Source of the DNA: Shewanella sairae
Lineage (GTDB): Bacteria; Pseudomonadota; Gammaproteobacteria; Enterobacterales; Shewanellaceae
Direction: 5' to 3'
Length of the DNA stretch: 64,000 bases
Assembly (NCBI RefSeq): GCF_023283535.1
Contig: NZ_JAKILT010000006.1
Span: forward strand, 1-64,000
Part shown: piece by piece, positions 45,439-54,680 of the stretch
How positions within the stretch are numbered: position 1 is the stretch's first letter
Layout of the letters: every line of letters begins with the position of its first letter
Translations under genes and position numbers: made by a program
The notes under the pieces: model-generated
Told to the model about the DNA's origin: nothing
The model's input: only the letters and a program-made list of their open reading frames with translations
The model's database searches: none

Positions 45439-48400
45439 TTACGCTTTCAACTTACGGCGCATCCATACAACAGGTAAAAGCAGTAAACCTACCCAACCTA
45501 TAGAACCACCTTTATCAAGTTCTTTAGCTTCTGAAACAGAAACAACTGTGGTCGCTTTATCTGAATTACCATTCGAGTCTGAAACGGTTAATTCAAATGA
45601 TAAGATATCACCTTGCCTGCCTACTTCTGGAGCTGCAAAGCTAAATGACTCAGCTTTATTATCAAACAGAATCGGTACACCGCCTGTTTGAACCCATTCA
45701 TAGGTAAGCTTGTCGTCATTACCGTCATACGAACCTGCGCCACTGACATTAACTGTTAGACCTTCAACAACCCATTCAGGTGCATCAGCCATAGCTACGG
45801 GTGCTACTTCACTAACACCAAACTTAACAGTTTCCTCTACCATGTCATCACCAAACTCATTGGTGAGCTTCATAGCATAAGCTGAACCCGCTTTTGTTGG
45901 TATAAAGTCAAAGCCTACCGACATCGCTTCTCCAGAAGATGCTTCCTGTACCACAGTCCAACTAATGATGTTACCTTCCTGTGTACCATCATTTGAGATG
46001 TTAGCCACTTTATGTCCAGCGGACATTTGAGCAGAGAAAGAATATTCTTTGTCTTCATCACTAAAGTTAGGTGCAACATTAAAGCTAACGCGGCTCGGAA
46101 CACCCGCTGTCATAGCATCAGATAAACTGTGGACATGAGAAACATCATTTTTACGAGTGATGCTTACAGGTACTTGCACTTCACTGCTTTGATCGCCTGA
46201 TGTAAGAATCAAAATACCAGAAGAGTTGCTATCAGTATTCCAGTCAAATGTCAGACTAAACTCACCTGCAGACTCATCAACGGCAACTGATACATCTGTA
46301 CTCTTTGACTCGTCGTTTGCCAGTACAGAAGTAACATTAATGGTTACCTCATCGGTACCACCAGGTGTTGATGCGGTATAACCATCAACCACTAGATAAT
46401 AAACACCGGCTGGCAAATTAGTAAATGCAACTGATTCATTAGAATCAGGACCTGCACTGCTACCGATATTGGCAAAGTTCTCATCAAGAATACGTAAATC
46501 AACATCAGGTGCAGTATCAGAGGAAGTAGAGATAATCACATTAGCAAGTGCAGGGAATTCCAAACCAACATAATTGAAACCATCTTCTGGTACATTTAGA
46601 GTAATTGGAGCAATTAACGCGGTAGCTTTATCGTAAACACCTGCAGTTATATCCGTCAGCTCACTCGATACAAAACCAGTGTATGTCATACTGCCTTGCG
46701 AGCGACCAGCAATAATATCTAAGCTAGCAGGAAGGTTATCAGTGCCCGCTTTAACGGCGACAGGTAACTTAACATCAGGCATACCTTCAGACTGAAGCTG
46801 AATGTTAGCAAAATTCCAACCAACGCTTGCAGCGCTCACATCAGCAGTTACGGTCAACTCTTGAGTCTCACCGGCCTTTAACTCAAATTCAGCTGGTGTA
46901 ACAGACAAGATTAAACCATCTGTAGCACCGAGAGAATCCGCAGTCCAAGTGCCATCTTTAGTCGCTTTAACTGTTCGAGTCCAAGTACACTCGCCCACAC
47001 ATTTAGCATTGGCAATTGTTGGTAAGTTAATTTGTGAAGGCTGACCGCCTAAGGCAGGATCTGCTTTTACATAATCAACATAGCTTTCATCCATTACCAG
47101 ACCGGTTTTGGCCGCGGCCTCAACATTGGCATAACCCGCGCCCATATCGAAGAAATCTGAAGGAGTTACACCATCTTCTTTAAAGGTTTCTTGATTTGCC
47201 GTTAGCATTAATGCTGATTGCACCTCTGCAGGCGTCCAATCTGGGTGGATACTAGCAAGCAATGTTAGCGCACCCGCAACATGTGGGCTTGCCATAGACG
47301 TACCACTCAAGAAACCGTAATCACTCGGATCTGGGTTTTGCTTAAATCCATCAGATTGCTGATCAGCATAGGCTGCAAAAATACTCACACCAGGTGCTGC
47401 AATTGATGGCGCAATGACATCTGGCACAGACTTATTAGGGCCACGTGAAGTAAAGCCAGCAGCAATACGTGCAAGGTCTTCATCTTGAACAACTTCTGTA
47501 CCAGTAATAGTAGCCATATGCTCAGCGCCACTTGCTAGCCAAGTTTTAAGGGCATCACCTTTATCTGCATCGATATGAATAGCAGGTAATACATGCGCAT
47601 CAGCAACAACGCTGTCAGCGCCACCTTGTAGGTTTGCCAATACTAAACCTGAAGCGCCACCAGCAAGAACGTTACGCCCTTTATCAACACGAGCAATTGC
47701 GCCGCGATCACAAACTACAATCGTATTATCGGCAAAAGTCTCAGCAGGGAAAGGTTCTAAACATTGCGCAGGGTCATTGTCTGGATCATTACTATTTTCA
47801 AAGTTGCCTGCGTAAACAACCGAACCAGTAAACTCGCCCGTCATTGCTTTACCCGTCAACGCCTCAGGTACTGCAGTATCACCGCCACTGAACTCACCGA
47901 TATTCTTTTCAGAAAAATCACGGTCATGCGTATATGCAGCCACCGTAGTTAGCCAAGGTGCGTCACCTGGTGAACCGACGGTTTCAGGACCAGGGCCTGA
48001 GTTACCCGCAGAAGTCGCTACGTGGATACCGGCTTTACGCGCAGATAAGAAAGCAAGCGCATCAGCATCGTTCCATGGGTTACTTGAACCACCACCAATT
48101 GAGTAGTTAAGTGCATCAACGCCATTTTCTATCGCGTGCTCAACAGCAAGAACAGTTAATGATGGTAAACATCCAGCAAAGCCGATTTCATCATTTTCGC
48201 CAGGCAGACAAACCTGATACGAAACGATGTTTGCGTGTGGAGCAACGCCAGACATAGACTCGAATACCACTCCAGTATCTTCACCGTCAACGTTTGGAAC
48301 ATTGGTATTTTTCAGCACGTTACCGGCTGTAGTGCCTGCAGTATGCGAGCCATGACCATTATAATCTTCACCATTTGCAGGTACATCAATATCATAATCT

Positions 48401-49239
48401 AAGTATCGGTCCGTAACAGCAGGCCAGCTATGTACACCAATCAGCTTATCGTTACAAAGTTCAGGGTAATCTCCCGCACAGTCACCAGAGAATACTCCCG
48501 GCCCCCATGGGTTTGAGTGATCGTAGCCATCGCCACCTATATCAGCAAAAGACGGGTGGTCAGTATTAATACCGGTATCGATAATACCGACAATCATCCC
48601 TGCACCTTTACTTTCGGTACCCGTAGCTTCACCGCTCCACACTGAAGGGGCTTTAATAATCGCGGGGCCAGAATCTGTCGTAGGTTTACGTAAAATTTCA
48701 CGTTGAATATTGGCAATACCAGCAACATTAGCCAATGTTGCTGCTTGCTCTTGGGTCATTTCAACGACTAGGCCGTTATAAGCAAGCGTCGTTCTTTGTT
48801 TGATATCTAACTGACCAATTGCAGCTCTCGCCTTTTGAATAACATCATCTTGGCGTGAGCTCAGAAAAGAGCGATAAGACTTTACGCTTGCGCTTGTCAC
48901 GTCAAGCTTGCCATTTTTACCGCTAACTTTCTCAAGAGAAGTAGCTTTAAAACCTTCAATACCACCTTGATAAAGTGCTACAGGGCTTTCAGTTAAGCGT
49001 ACAAAATAACGATAAACGCCATCGGCTAAATCCGCTTCAGGAGTAAAAATGGCATTACTTCTTACGACTTGGGTTTCTGAATAAGAGTCTGATTTAGAAT
49101 CGACAACCGCAATATTTGCTCTTGCAGCGTCAGAATTTAAAAGAGTGATTTGTTGATTAAGATCATGCTGCACAGCCATTGCGCTTGCAGACATAGTGAC
49201 CAGTGCAGTAGAGACTGCTATTGCTATTTTTGTTTTCAC
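45439..49239 (-). CDS. Secreted subtilisin-like serine protease (S8) with GlyGly-CTERM tail
   Basis: A 1266-residue exported protease. A signal peptide (1-22, ending ASAMA) is followed by an inhibitor-I9-like propeptide (about 70-185). The S8 domain has catalytic D221 (GIIDTGINTDHP), H296 (GHGSHTAGT) and S648 (LSGTSMASPHVAG), and a PA-type insertion (about 455-600). Next come C-terminal beta domains: a pre-peptidase-like region with LEFPALANVIISTSSDTAPDVDLRILD, and an Ig/PKD-like repeat near EWVVEGLTVNVSGAGSYDGNDDKLTYEWVQTGG. The end is GGSIGWVGLLLLPVVWMRRKLKA, a GlyGly-CTERM sorting signal, normally cleaved by rhombosortase in type II secretion. No rhombosortase gene is seen in the window. 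Confidence 0.94.
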   Translation of the reverse strand: MKTKIAIAVSTALVTMSASAMAVQHDLNQQITLLNSDAARANIAVVDSKSDSYSETQVVRSNAIFTPEADLADGVYRYFVRLTESPVALYQGGIEGFKATSLEKVSGKNGKLDVTSASVKSYRSFLSSRQDDVIQKARAAIGQLDIKQRTTLAYNGLVVEMTQEQAATLANVAGIANIQREILRKPTTDSGPAIIKAPSVWSGEATGTESKGAGMIVGIIDTGINTDHPSFADIGGDGYDHSNPWGPGVFSGDCAGDYPELCNDKLIGVHSWPAVTDRYLDYDIDVPANGEDYNGHGSHTAGTTAGNVLKNTNVPNVDGEDTGVVFESMSGVAPHANIVSYQVCLPGENDEIGFAGCLPSLTVLAVEHAIENGVDALNYSIGGGSSNPWNDADALAFLSARKAGIHVATSAGNSGPGPETVGSPGDAPWLTTVAAYTHDRDFSEKNIGEFSGGDTAVPEALTGKAMTGEFTGSVVYAGNFENSNDPDNDPAQCLEPFPAETFADNTIVVCDRGAIARVDKGRNVLAGGASGLVLANLQGGADSVVADAHVLPAIHIDADKGDALKTWLASGAEHMATITGTEVVQDEDLARIAAGFTSRGPNKSVPDVIAPSIAAPGVSIFAAYADQQSDGFKQNPDPSDYGFLSGTSMASPHVAGALTLLASIHPDWTPAEVQSALMLTANQETFKEDGVTPSDFFDMGAGYANVEAAAKTGLVMDESYVDYVKADPALGGQPSQINLPTIANAKCVGECTWTRTVKATKDGTWTADSLGATDGLILSVTPAEFELKAGETQELTVTADVSAASVGWNFANIQLQSEGMPDVKLPVAVKAGTDNLPASLDIIAGRSQGSMTYTGFVSSELTDITAGVYDKATALIAPITLNVPEDGFNYVGLEFPALANVIISTSSDTAPDVDLRILDENFANIGSSAGPDSNESVAFTNLPAGVYYLVVDGYTASTPGGTDEVTINVTSVLANDESKSTDVSVAVDESAGEFSLTFDWNTDSNSSGILILTSGDQSSEVQVPVSITRKNDVSHVHSLSDAMTAGVPSRVSFNVAPNFSDEDKEYSFSAQMSAGHKVANISNDGTQEGNIISWTVVQEASSGEAMSVGFDFIPTKAGSAYAMKLTNEFGDDMVEETVKFGVSEVAPVAMADAPEWVVEGLTVNVSGAGSYDGNDDKLTYEWVQTGGVPILFDNKAESFSFAAPEVGRQGDILSFELTVSDSNGNSDKATTVVSVSEAKELDKGGSIGWVGLLLLPVVWMRRKLKA

Positions 49240-49459
49240 TTGTCTATTCCTTATTACTACAAGTTTTATTGTTATATCCTGCGTTGTTGCAACCTAGGCC
49301 TTGGTACTAAACCTATTTATCCGAACAAAACAGGTAGTACGTTTAACTTAGGAAACGACATTATTAACACAGAGGCAAACAACGACAAACAAAAAACTAA
49401 CAATGCGATTTATTTGATTAGGCTATCAAGCCTAATTTACGTAAACGCTAGCTTACGTT

Positions 49460-50566
49460 TTAGAGCTTAAACAGGTTAGTCATCACCTTATAAAGCTCGG
49501 TACCTTGATAAACAGAGGCCGAGGCAAAATGCAGAATAGGTACACAATTTTGCTGCAATGTGAGCTCAATAAACTCTTCGTCCGTACCATAGCGGTCTAG
49601 CCTTAGAACATTTGCTAGCGGTTTTCCAGAATAAAGCATATGACCGAGCTCAGCTTTATACTCAACCATTCCCGCTGCGGGCGCATGAAACTTCTTATAA
49701 TCTTTAAGATAGCAAGCGGATCTTGGCATTTCAGCTGCAGTCACCTTTTCAGCCACCACACCGCGATGACTCAAATACGCAAGGATCCCTTGTGCATCAT
49801 TAAGCGCATCATCCATATCAATACGTTCTTGGCTACCGAGTTCTAAAGTAAAGGCGGAGACCGCTACAGCTAAATCATGACCTTGTGAGCGCGCATACTC
49901 AGACAATTGCCACCATGGACAAAACGCAGCCTCATCCATCGCGCCGCCAAAGTCATTAGGGATCACTAGCGTAAAGGGAATCGAAAAGAATGATGCCGAC
50001 TCAACATCATACTCTGGACAATACATGTGCTTACAAGACTTAGGTCCGGTATGCAGATCAATCACAATATCAGCAGCATGTGCCATTGATTGTAACGTTA
50101 CCGCTAAACGCTTGCCCGTGGTCACCCCCCACTCACTATTGAGGTGTGCATGACATGATTCAATAAGCTGGATGCGATATGCGTCGATTAGCGCTTGGTC
50201 ACTTAAATGATGATGCTGTTGATACCAACTAGCGATATCAATGTTGTGTTCCAAGTACTCACGGTTCCAGTTAACCCCGGTTATCGGATCAAAGCGGCCT
50301 AGAGTAAACTCGCCGCTTTTTTGATTAATCCCCAAAGGATTAGCTAAAGGAAGCAAGGTCACTTCCCCTTGCACATCCATTTGCTCTAGCTGTTTCATCA
50401 ACTGAAAAATAACGGCATTACCTTGCACTTCAGCGCCATGAACATTGGCTTGAATAAAGACTTTTGCTGCAGCGCTATCTTTAGCAGGCATATGAAACAC
50501 CGGCACACTTAGCGCTTGTCCTGTTGCTAGCTCTCCAACAACAAGACTAGACTGAGTAAACTTCAT
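49460..50566 (-). CDS. Succinylglutamate desuccinylase/aspartoacylase-family protein
   Basis: A 368-residue zinc hydrolase of the AstE/AspA (M14-like) family. Metal-binding residues are in FIQANVHGAEVQGNAVIF (H and E), with a second His in DIVIDLHTGPKSCKHMY. The catalytic Glu is in SAFTLELGSQERID. Such enzymes remove acyl groups from amino acids, but the substrate here is unknown. It lies 30 bp downstream of lysC on the same strand, so it may be co-expressed under the lysine riboswitch. The ATG and a TTG immediately before it are both possible; GGAG lies 10 bases from the ATG and 7 from the TTG. Confidence 0.87.
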   Translation of the reverse strand: MKFTQSSLVVGELATGQALSVPVFHMPAKDSAAAKVFIQANVHGAEVQGNAVIFQLMKQLEQMDVQGEVTLLPLANPLGINQKSGEFTLGRFDPITGVNWNREYLEHNIDIASWYQQHHHLSDQALIDAYRIQLIESCHAHLNSEWGVTTGKRLAVTLQSMAHAADIVIDLHTGPKSCKHMYCPEYDVESASFFSIPFTLVIPNDFGGAMDEAAFCPWWQLSEYARSQGHDLAVAVSAFTLELGSQERIDMDDALNDAQGILAYLSHRGVVAEKVTAAEMPRSACYLKDYKKFHAPAAGMVEYKAELGHMLYSGKPLANVLRLDRYGTDEEFIELTLQQNCVPILHFASASVYQGTELYKVMTNLFKL

Positions 50567-50596
50567 CAAGAATAAGCTCCATCACTTAACACTAAA

Positions 50597-51970
50597 TCAT
50601 GCCTCAAACAGGTTTTCATGTAAGGCGCGGATCACATTACCCGCCTCTAGCTCGTCAACCAAGATACACAGATTATGTGGGCTAGCCCCTTGGCAAATCA
50701 TGCGCACGTTATAGCTTTCAAGTACTTCAAATACCCGGCGACAAACACCTGCAGTAGAGGCAATATTGTTACCAATCACCGCCACCAGCGCTAAGCCGTC
50801 TTCAACTCGCACCCGACAATGCTGCGATAACTCTTGCAGTAATGCTTCACTAAGTAAACCTTGACCACTTGAATCTGAACCGGTTTTATCTAGGGTTAGT
50901 GCAACGTTCACCTCTGAGGTAGTGATCAAATCAACACTGATCTTATGCCTTGCGAGCGTCGCAAATGTCTCAGCTAAAAAGCCTTGAGCGTGTAACATTT
51001 GCAGACTGTGTAAATTAAGTAATGTTTGATCTCTGCGTAGTGCTACTGCGCGATATACAGGCTCACTCGATACCTTGTGACGAATCCAAGTACCACCTTG
51101 CTCCGGCGCCCAACTCGAGCCAACAAATACCTGAATCTTTTGCCTAACCGCAGGCAATATCGTTGCAGGGTGTAAAACCTTAGCGCCAAAAGTCGCCATT
51201 TCAGCGGCTTCGTTAAAACTAATCTCAGCAATCGGGCTAGCGTTAGGTGCAAGTCTCGGGTCAGTGGTATAAATTCCAGCAACATCGGTCCAAATCTCAA
51301 CCGCGTTAGCTTGCAATGCCTCAGCTAATAGCGCCGCAGAGTAATCACTACCACCACGGCCTAAAGTCGTGGTATTGCCATCGCTATCCGCGCCGATAAA
51401 GCCTTGAGTCACAATCACCTGCTCTGCTAACAGCGGTTGTAAATGGGCTTGGGTCAGCTCAGCAATTTGCTCAATTTGCGGCTCAGCTTTGCCGTGATGA
51501 CTATCAGTGCGAAGGACTTGGCGTACATCAAATGCGCTTGCACTCGCGCCCTTTTCACGCAGCACCGCGGCAAAAAATACCGAAGAGCATGCTTCACCTT
51601 GAGAAAGTAATTCATCAATAACCGCTTTACTACGCGTTAACTTGAGGCGCTCACTTAAGGTGGCAATATGACTTAAGACCCTATCAATCTTAGCCGCCAC
51701 ATCACTTGGGTTATTCAGTTGATCTAGAATTTGATACTGAATAGAGGCTATTTTCTTTATCAACTCTTTCGACTGCTCAGTCGTTGTTGATTCTTGTGTT
51801 AAGGCGACCAATTGATTTGTCACGCCACTTGAAGCGCTTACCACCACCACACGAGTTTGTGGGTTAGCAATAATGATATCTGCGCAGCGCTGCATGGCTG
51901 CGTGATCAGCAACTGACGTTCCACCAAACTTGGCAACGGTCAACTCAGACGGGGTTAATGCTACAGACAT
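50597..51970 (-). CDS. lysC: Lysine-sensitive aspartokinase III
   Basis: A 457-residue monofunctional aspartokinase. The N-terminal kinase domain begins VAKFGGTSVADHAAMQRCADII, with GRGGSDYSAALLAEALQANAVEIWTDVAGIYTTDPRLAP. Tandem C-terminal ACT domains bind lysine for feedback. It catalyses the first step from aspartate toward lysine, threonine and methionine. ATG 51970 is chosen because AGGAGG lies 7 bases ahead; the open frame reaches 51988. The leader (52118-52297) is a lysine riboswitch, so lysine controls both expression and activity. Confidence 0.95.
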   Translation of the reverse strand: MSVALTPSELTVAKFGGTSVADHAAMQRCADIIIANPQTRVVVVSASSGVTNQLVALTQESTTTEQSKELIKKIASIQYQILDQLNNPSDVAAKIDRVLSHIATLSERLKLTRSKAVIDELLSQGEACSSVFFAAVLREKGASASAFDVRQVLRTDSHHGKAEPQIEQIAELTQAHLQPLLAEQVIVTQGFIGADSDGNTTTLGRGGSDYSAALLAEALQANAVEIWTDVAGIYTTDPRLAPNASPIAEISFNEAAEMATFGAKVLHPATILPAVRQKIQVFVGSSWAPEQGGTWIRHKVSSEPVYRAVALRRDQTLLNLHSLQMLHAQGFLAETFATLARHKISVDLITTSEVNVALTLDKTGSDSSGQGLLSEALLQELSQHCRVRVEDGLALVAVIGNNIASTAGVCRRVFEVLESYNVRMICQGASPHNLCILVDELEAGNVIRALHENLFEA

Positions 51971-52047
51971 AATCCTGCCTCCTGACAAACAGCAAGCGAT
52001 AGAGAAGGGTTTTGACTAAAAATAAGATTTAAAACAAACATGAATAA

Positions 52048-52074
52048 GCTCCGAACTAACTTCGTTCGAAGAGC
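52048..52074 (-). terminator. Hairpin in the lysC expression platform
   Basis: GCTCCGAAC (52048-52056) pairs with GTTCGAAGAGC (52064-52074) with a two-base bulge. On the minus strand it is followed by a T-rich segment. It is the likely conditional structure of the riboswitch, but it could also act through ribosome access as in E. coli. Confidence 0.5.
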
Positions 52075-52117
52075 CTGGTGCTATGATATGCACCCCAAAA
52101 GATGGGAAACAGCGATC

Positions 52118-52297
52118 GTCACCAGAAGCTCTCCACCATAATAAATATCGGTGACAATCGTCAGGATTCAGCCTGTACGACCAACATTCAAGCGCAACCA
52201 AATTGCATTGAATATCTCGGCGCTAATCTCCATCATAAGTTATCAACGGGTTTGGTCCCTCAAACTTACTACCTAGTTAGCGCTCCTCTTCTGCACT
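52118..52297 (-). promoter_or_regulatory. Lysine riboswitch (L box) upstream of lysC
   Basis: On the minus strand the aptamer order matches the E. coli lysC leader: GCAGAAGAGGAGCGC (5' arm, about 52294-52280), GTTGATAACTTATG, TTAGCGCCGAG, a variable stem, ACAGGCTGAATCCTG, ATTGTCACCG, then GGTGGAGAGCTTCTGGTGA (3' arm). The 5' AGAAGAG and 3' CTTCT pair to close the junction. These conserved blocks are what identify it. It binds lysine and represses lysC. Confidence 0.88.
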
Positions 52298-52400
52298 CGT
52301 TTTTCACACAAACAATGTTTACTTTGCATACAAAAACAAGAGACTGAAAAATATCAAAATTTAATCAATCAAGTCAACGGAAATCTAAACTGATTTAGTT

Positions 52401-52829
52401 TTACTCAATATCAGGCAGTTCTAACACCCGATTGACGCGTGGCGAAAATGCACCTAAAAGCGTCTCCTCTTGTGCCATCAAGCATGGCACCAATTGCAAG
52501 TTATCGGCTTCAACATAATAAATAGCGTTCTGATTAAACAGACAACCTAACTTAATAGCAGAGGCCTTATCGGTGGCTATCGCCCAACTTTTTTCCATAT
52601 GAGAGCGGTCTTGTGATGCGCCAACCATAGAGCGATAAGGGAGCCCTAATCTGTTTATTTCATGTTGTAATTTACGATCTAACAGACCGTTTTGCGGCGC
52701 TGATAGCACTTCGCCTTTAGGGTTGTATGCGGTGATAATCGCAAACGATAATTGCGTGGATAGGATTTGAGTAAATAGGAATTCTGTTTGTTGATAGTAA
52801 TGCCAGAGGCTGTCGACCGAGTTATTCAT
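52401..52829 (-). CDS. DUF3293 family protein
   Basis: About 142 residues, from ATG 52829 (MNNSVDSLWHYYQQTEFLF). It contains ITAYNPKGEVLSAPQNGLLDRKLQHEINRLGLPYRSMVGASQDRSHMEKSWAI, the recognisable centre of the DUF3293 family. Function unknown, cytoplasmic. The frame extends upstream to 52940, but the family-like start is here and the added residues are unlike it. It reads toward the lysC leader, with no terminator seen. Confidence 0.8.
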   Translation of the reverse strand: MNNSVDSLWHYYQQTEFLFTQILSTQLSFAIITAYNPKGEVLSAPQNGLLDRKLQHEINRLGLPYRSMVGASQDRSHMEKSWAIATDKASAIKLGCLFNQNAIYYVEADNLQLVPCLMAQEETLLGAFSPRVNRVLELPDIE

Positions 52830-53393
52830 TGCTAACAAATTCTCCAATTTAGGTGCAATTATTATAGCAAACTCGTTAGCGCTTCCCAGTAGCGTGACAT
52901 TAATCACAATTAACCTTTTATCCAATATAAATAAAATCAATTAGATAGAAATCAAATAGTGATCTAAATCATATCATCGAGGAATTTTGTTAACATTTCA
53001 TTTGTTAACAAATGCCTAAAACGAGTACAATAGTACCTGTTGATTAGCTCACCCTGATACATGTAACGAAAACATTTTGTTACACATACTCGAAACAGAC
53101 AGAAGCGTAATCCACACAGCAGTATCAAATGTGAACTATGTTTGATTTAACATTTAAACTTCATATAAAACGGTAGCTAAGGAACTTTTCCCTACTATTG
53201 TTAATCAAAGTTTAAGCAGTTCATGTTTTTCCATTATGTGAGATACCCATACTTTGCTAGCGCATGCAGTGTGTTGCTGTTTCAAACCAGATTTGAAAGC
53301 ACCTACGTGTATCAGTGAATTATCAGCATGGCTAGATGGAGCATAAAAGTTTTTATGCTCATGGTTATAATTGACAGAAATTAGGTAATTAAT
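52830..53393 (+). promoter_or_regulatory. Long upstream region and leader of arcA
   Basis: About 560 bp separate the DUF3293 gene from arcA. It contains repeated TTTGTTA-type motifs (GTTAAC at 52989-52994 and 53004-53009; a further TTTTGTTAC near 53074). The 15-bp spacing does not fit an ArcA box, whose repeats lie about 11 bp apart. A minus-strand frame at 53205-53525 is an antisense shadow. The arcA 5' UTR may be long. Confidence 0.4.
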
Positions 53394-54110
53394 ATGCAAA
53401 ACCCGCACATTCTGATTGTTGAAGATGAAGCAGTAACAAGAAACACACTTAGAAGTATTTTTGAAGCAGAAGGATATGTGGTAACTGAAGCCAATGACGG
53501 CGCTGAAATGCATAAGGCTATGCAAGACAACAAAGTTAACTTGGTCGTTATGGATATTAACTTACCAGGTAAAAACGGTCTTTTATTAGCTCGTGAGCTT
53601 CGTGAAATTAATAATATCGGTCTAATCTTCCTAACGGGCCGTGATAACGAAGTTGATAAGATCTTGGGTCTTGAAATTGGTGCTGATGATTATATCACTA
53701 AGCCATTCAACCCACGTGAATTAACTATCCGTGCTCGTAACCTATTAACTCGCGTTAATAGCACTGGTACTGATTCAGAAGAGAAAAGTGCAGTTGAGTT
53801 CTACCGTTTCAACGGTTGGAGCCTTGAAATCAACAGCCGTTCTCTAGTTAGCCCACAAGGTGAGTCTTACAAGCTACCACGCAGTGAATTCCGCGCGATG
53901 CTTCACTTTGTTGAGAACCCAGGTAAGATCTTAAGCCGTGCAGACCTTCTAATGAAGATGACTGGCCGTGAGCTTAAGCCACATGACCGTACAGTTGACG
54001 TGACTATCCGTCGCATCCGTAAGCACTTCGAAAGCTTGCCAGATACGCCAGAAATCATCGCAACTATCCACGGCGAAGGTTACCGTTTCTGTGGTAGCTT
54101 GGAAGATTAA
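53394..54110 (+). CDS. arcA: Aerobic respiration control response regulator ArcA
   Basis: A 238-residue OmpR/PhoB-family response regulator of the length and sequence of E. coli ArcA. The receiver has the acidic pocket VEDEAV, phosphoryl acceptor D54 (VVMDINLPG), Thr and Lys in FLTGR and TKPF. The C-terminal winged helix includes [53 protein letters not shown]. It represses and activates respiratory genes according to redox state. No sensor gene is adjacent. A terminator follows at 54155-54182. Confidence 0.97.
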   Translation: MQNPHILIVEDEAVTRNTLRSIFEAEGYVVTEANDGAEMHKAMQDNKVNLVVMDINLPGKNGLLLARELREINNIGLIFLTGRDNEVDKILGLEIGADDYITKPFNPRELTIRARNLLTRVNSTGTDSEEKSAVEFYRFNGWSLEINSRSLVSPQGESYKLPRSEFRAMLHFVENPGKILSRADLLMKMTGRELKPHDRTVDVTIRRIRKHFESLPDTPEIIATIHGEGYRFCGSLED

Positions 54111-54154
54111 TTCCGAGCTTCTATACCGGTAACATTACCGATATTACACAGCTG

Positions 54155-54184
54155 AAAAAGCCAGTCATATGACTGGCTTTTTTT
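54155..54184 (+). terminator. Terminator after arcA
   Basis: AAAAAGCCAGTCAT pairs with ATGACTGGCTTTTT (54155-54182), a 14-bp self-complementary stem with a T-run. Confidence 0.9.
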
Positions 54185-54585
54185 ATATCCGCTTTTCTCA
54201 AGCCACTTATTATTGACCTGTTAGGCTGAATTACGTTTACCGGAACACATACGGTAAGATCCTATCCATAATTCAATTACGCTTTATACATTGCCTATAT
54301 TGATGCAGTTAACCAACAACTAAAGCAATAATAATCATTGTAATAAAAGTATTCTTTAAGCGAATAAATACGGATTATAGCGCTCAATTCTGGACTATAT
54401 CCCAATATAGTAATCTACCTATTAAGTAGTATTTAGGACTTATTTACTGAGAGTTGAAGCCATTAAAATAACTTAATATAAATATTACCAAACAAAATAT
54501 TAGCCAATTACATATGAGTTTTATTTAACTATATCAGCAATATAAATACTCAACCCTCAACATATTTACTATTGATTGCAGCAAT
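54185..54585. other. AT-rich intergenic DNA between arcA and the DPP-IV gene
   Basis: About 400 bp between the two convergent genes' terminators. Strongly AT-rich; I see no gene, repeat or RNA motif in it. Confidence 0.5.
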
Positions 54586-54630
54586 AAAAAGCACTTACCA
54601 TTAACCTTAGCTAATGAATAAGTGCCTTTA
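54586..54630 (-). terminator. Terminator after the DPP-IV-like gene
   Basis: A long near-perfect stem (GCACTTACCATTAA 54591-54604 with CTAATGAATAAGTGC 54611-54625), followed on the minus strand by TTTTTATTG. Confidence 0.7.
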
Positions 54631-54680
54631 ATTTGATAGTAAGCTTTATCTTAAGCTAACTAATAATGCTGCTAAGACAA

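Noticed and set aside
47634-47952. Plus-strand frames inside the subtilase gene
   Set aside because: They are antisense shadows of the continuous 1266-residue protease frame.
52016-52347. Short frames on both strands upstream of lysC
   Set aside because: They overlap the lysine riboswitch and its expression platform, which account for the sequence conservation.
53205-53525. Minus-strand frame of 106 codons
   Set aside because: It overlaps the arcA leader and 5' coding region in antisense, is Cys/His-rich without a known pattern and has no SD.
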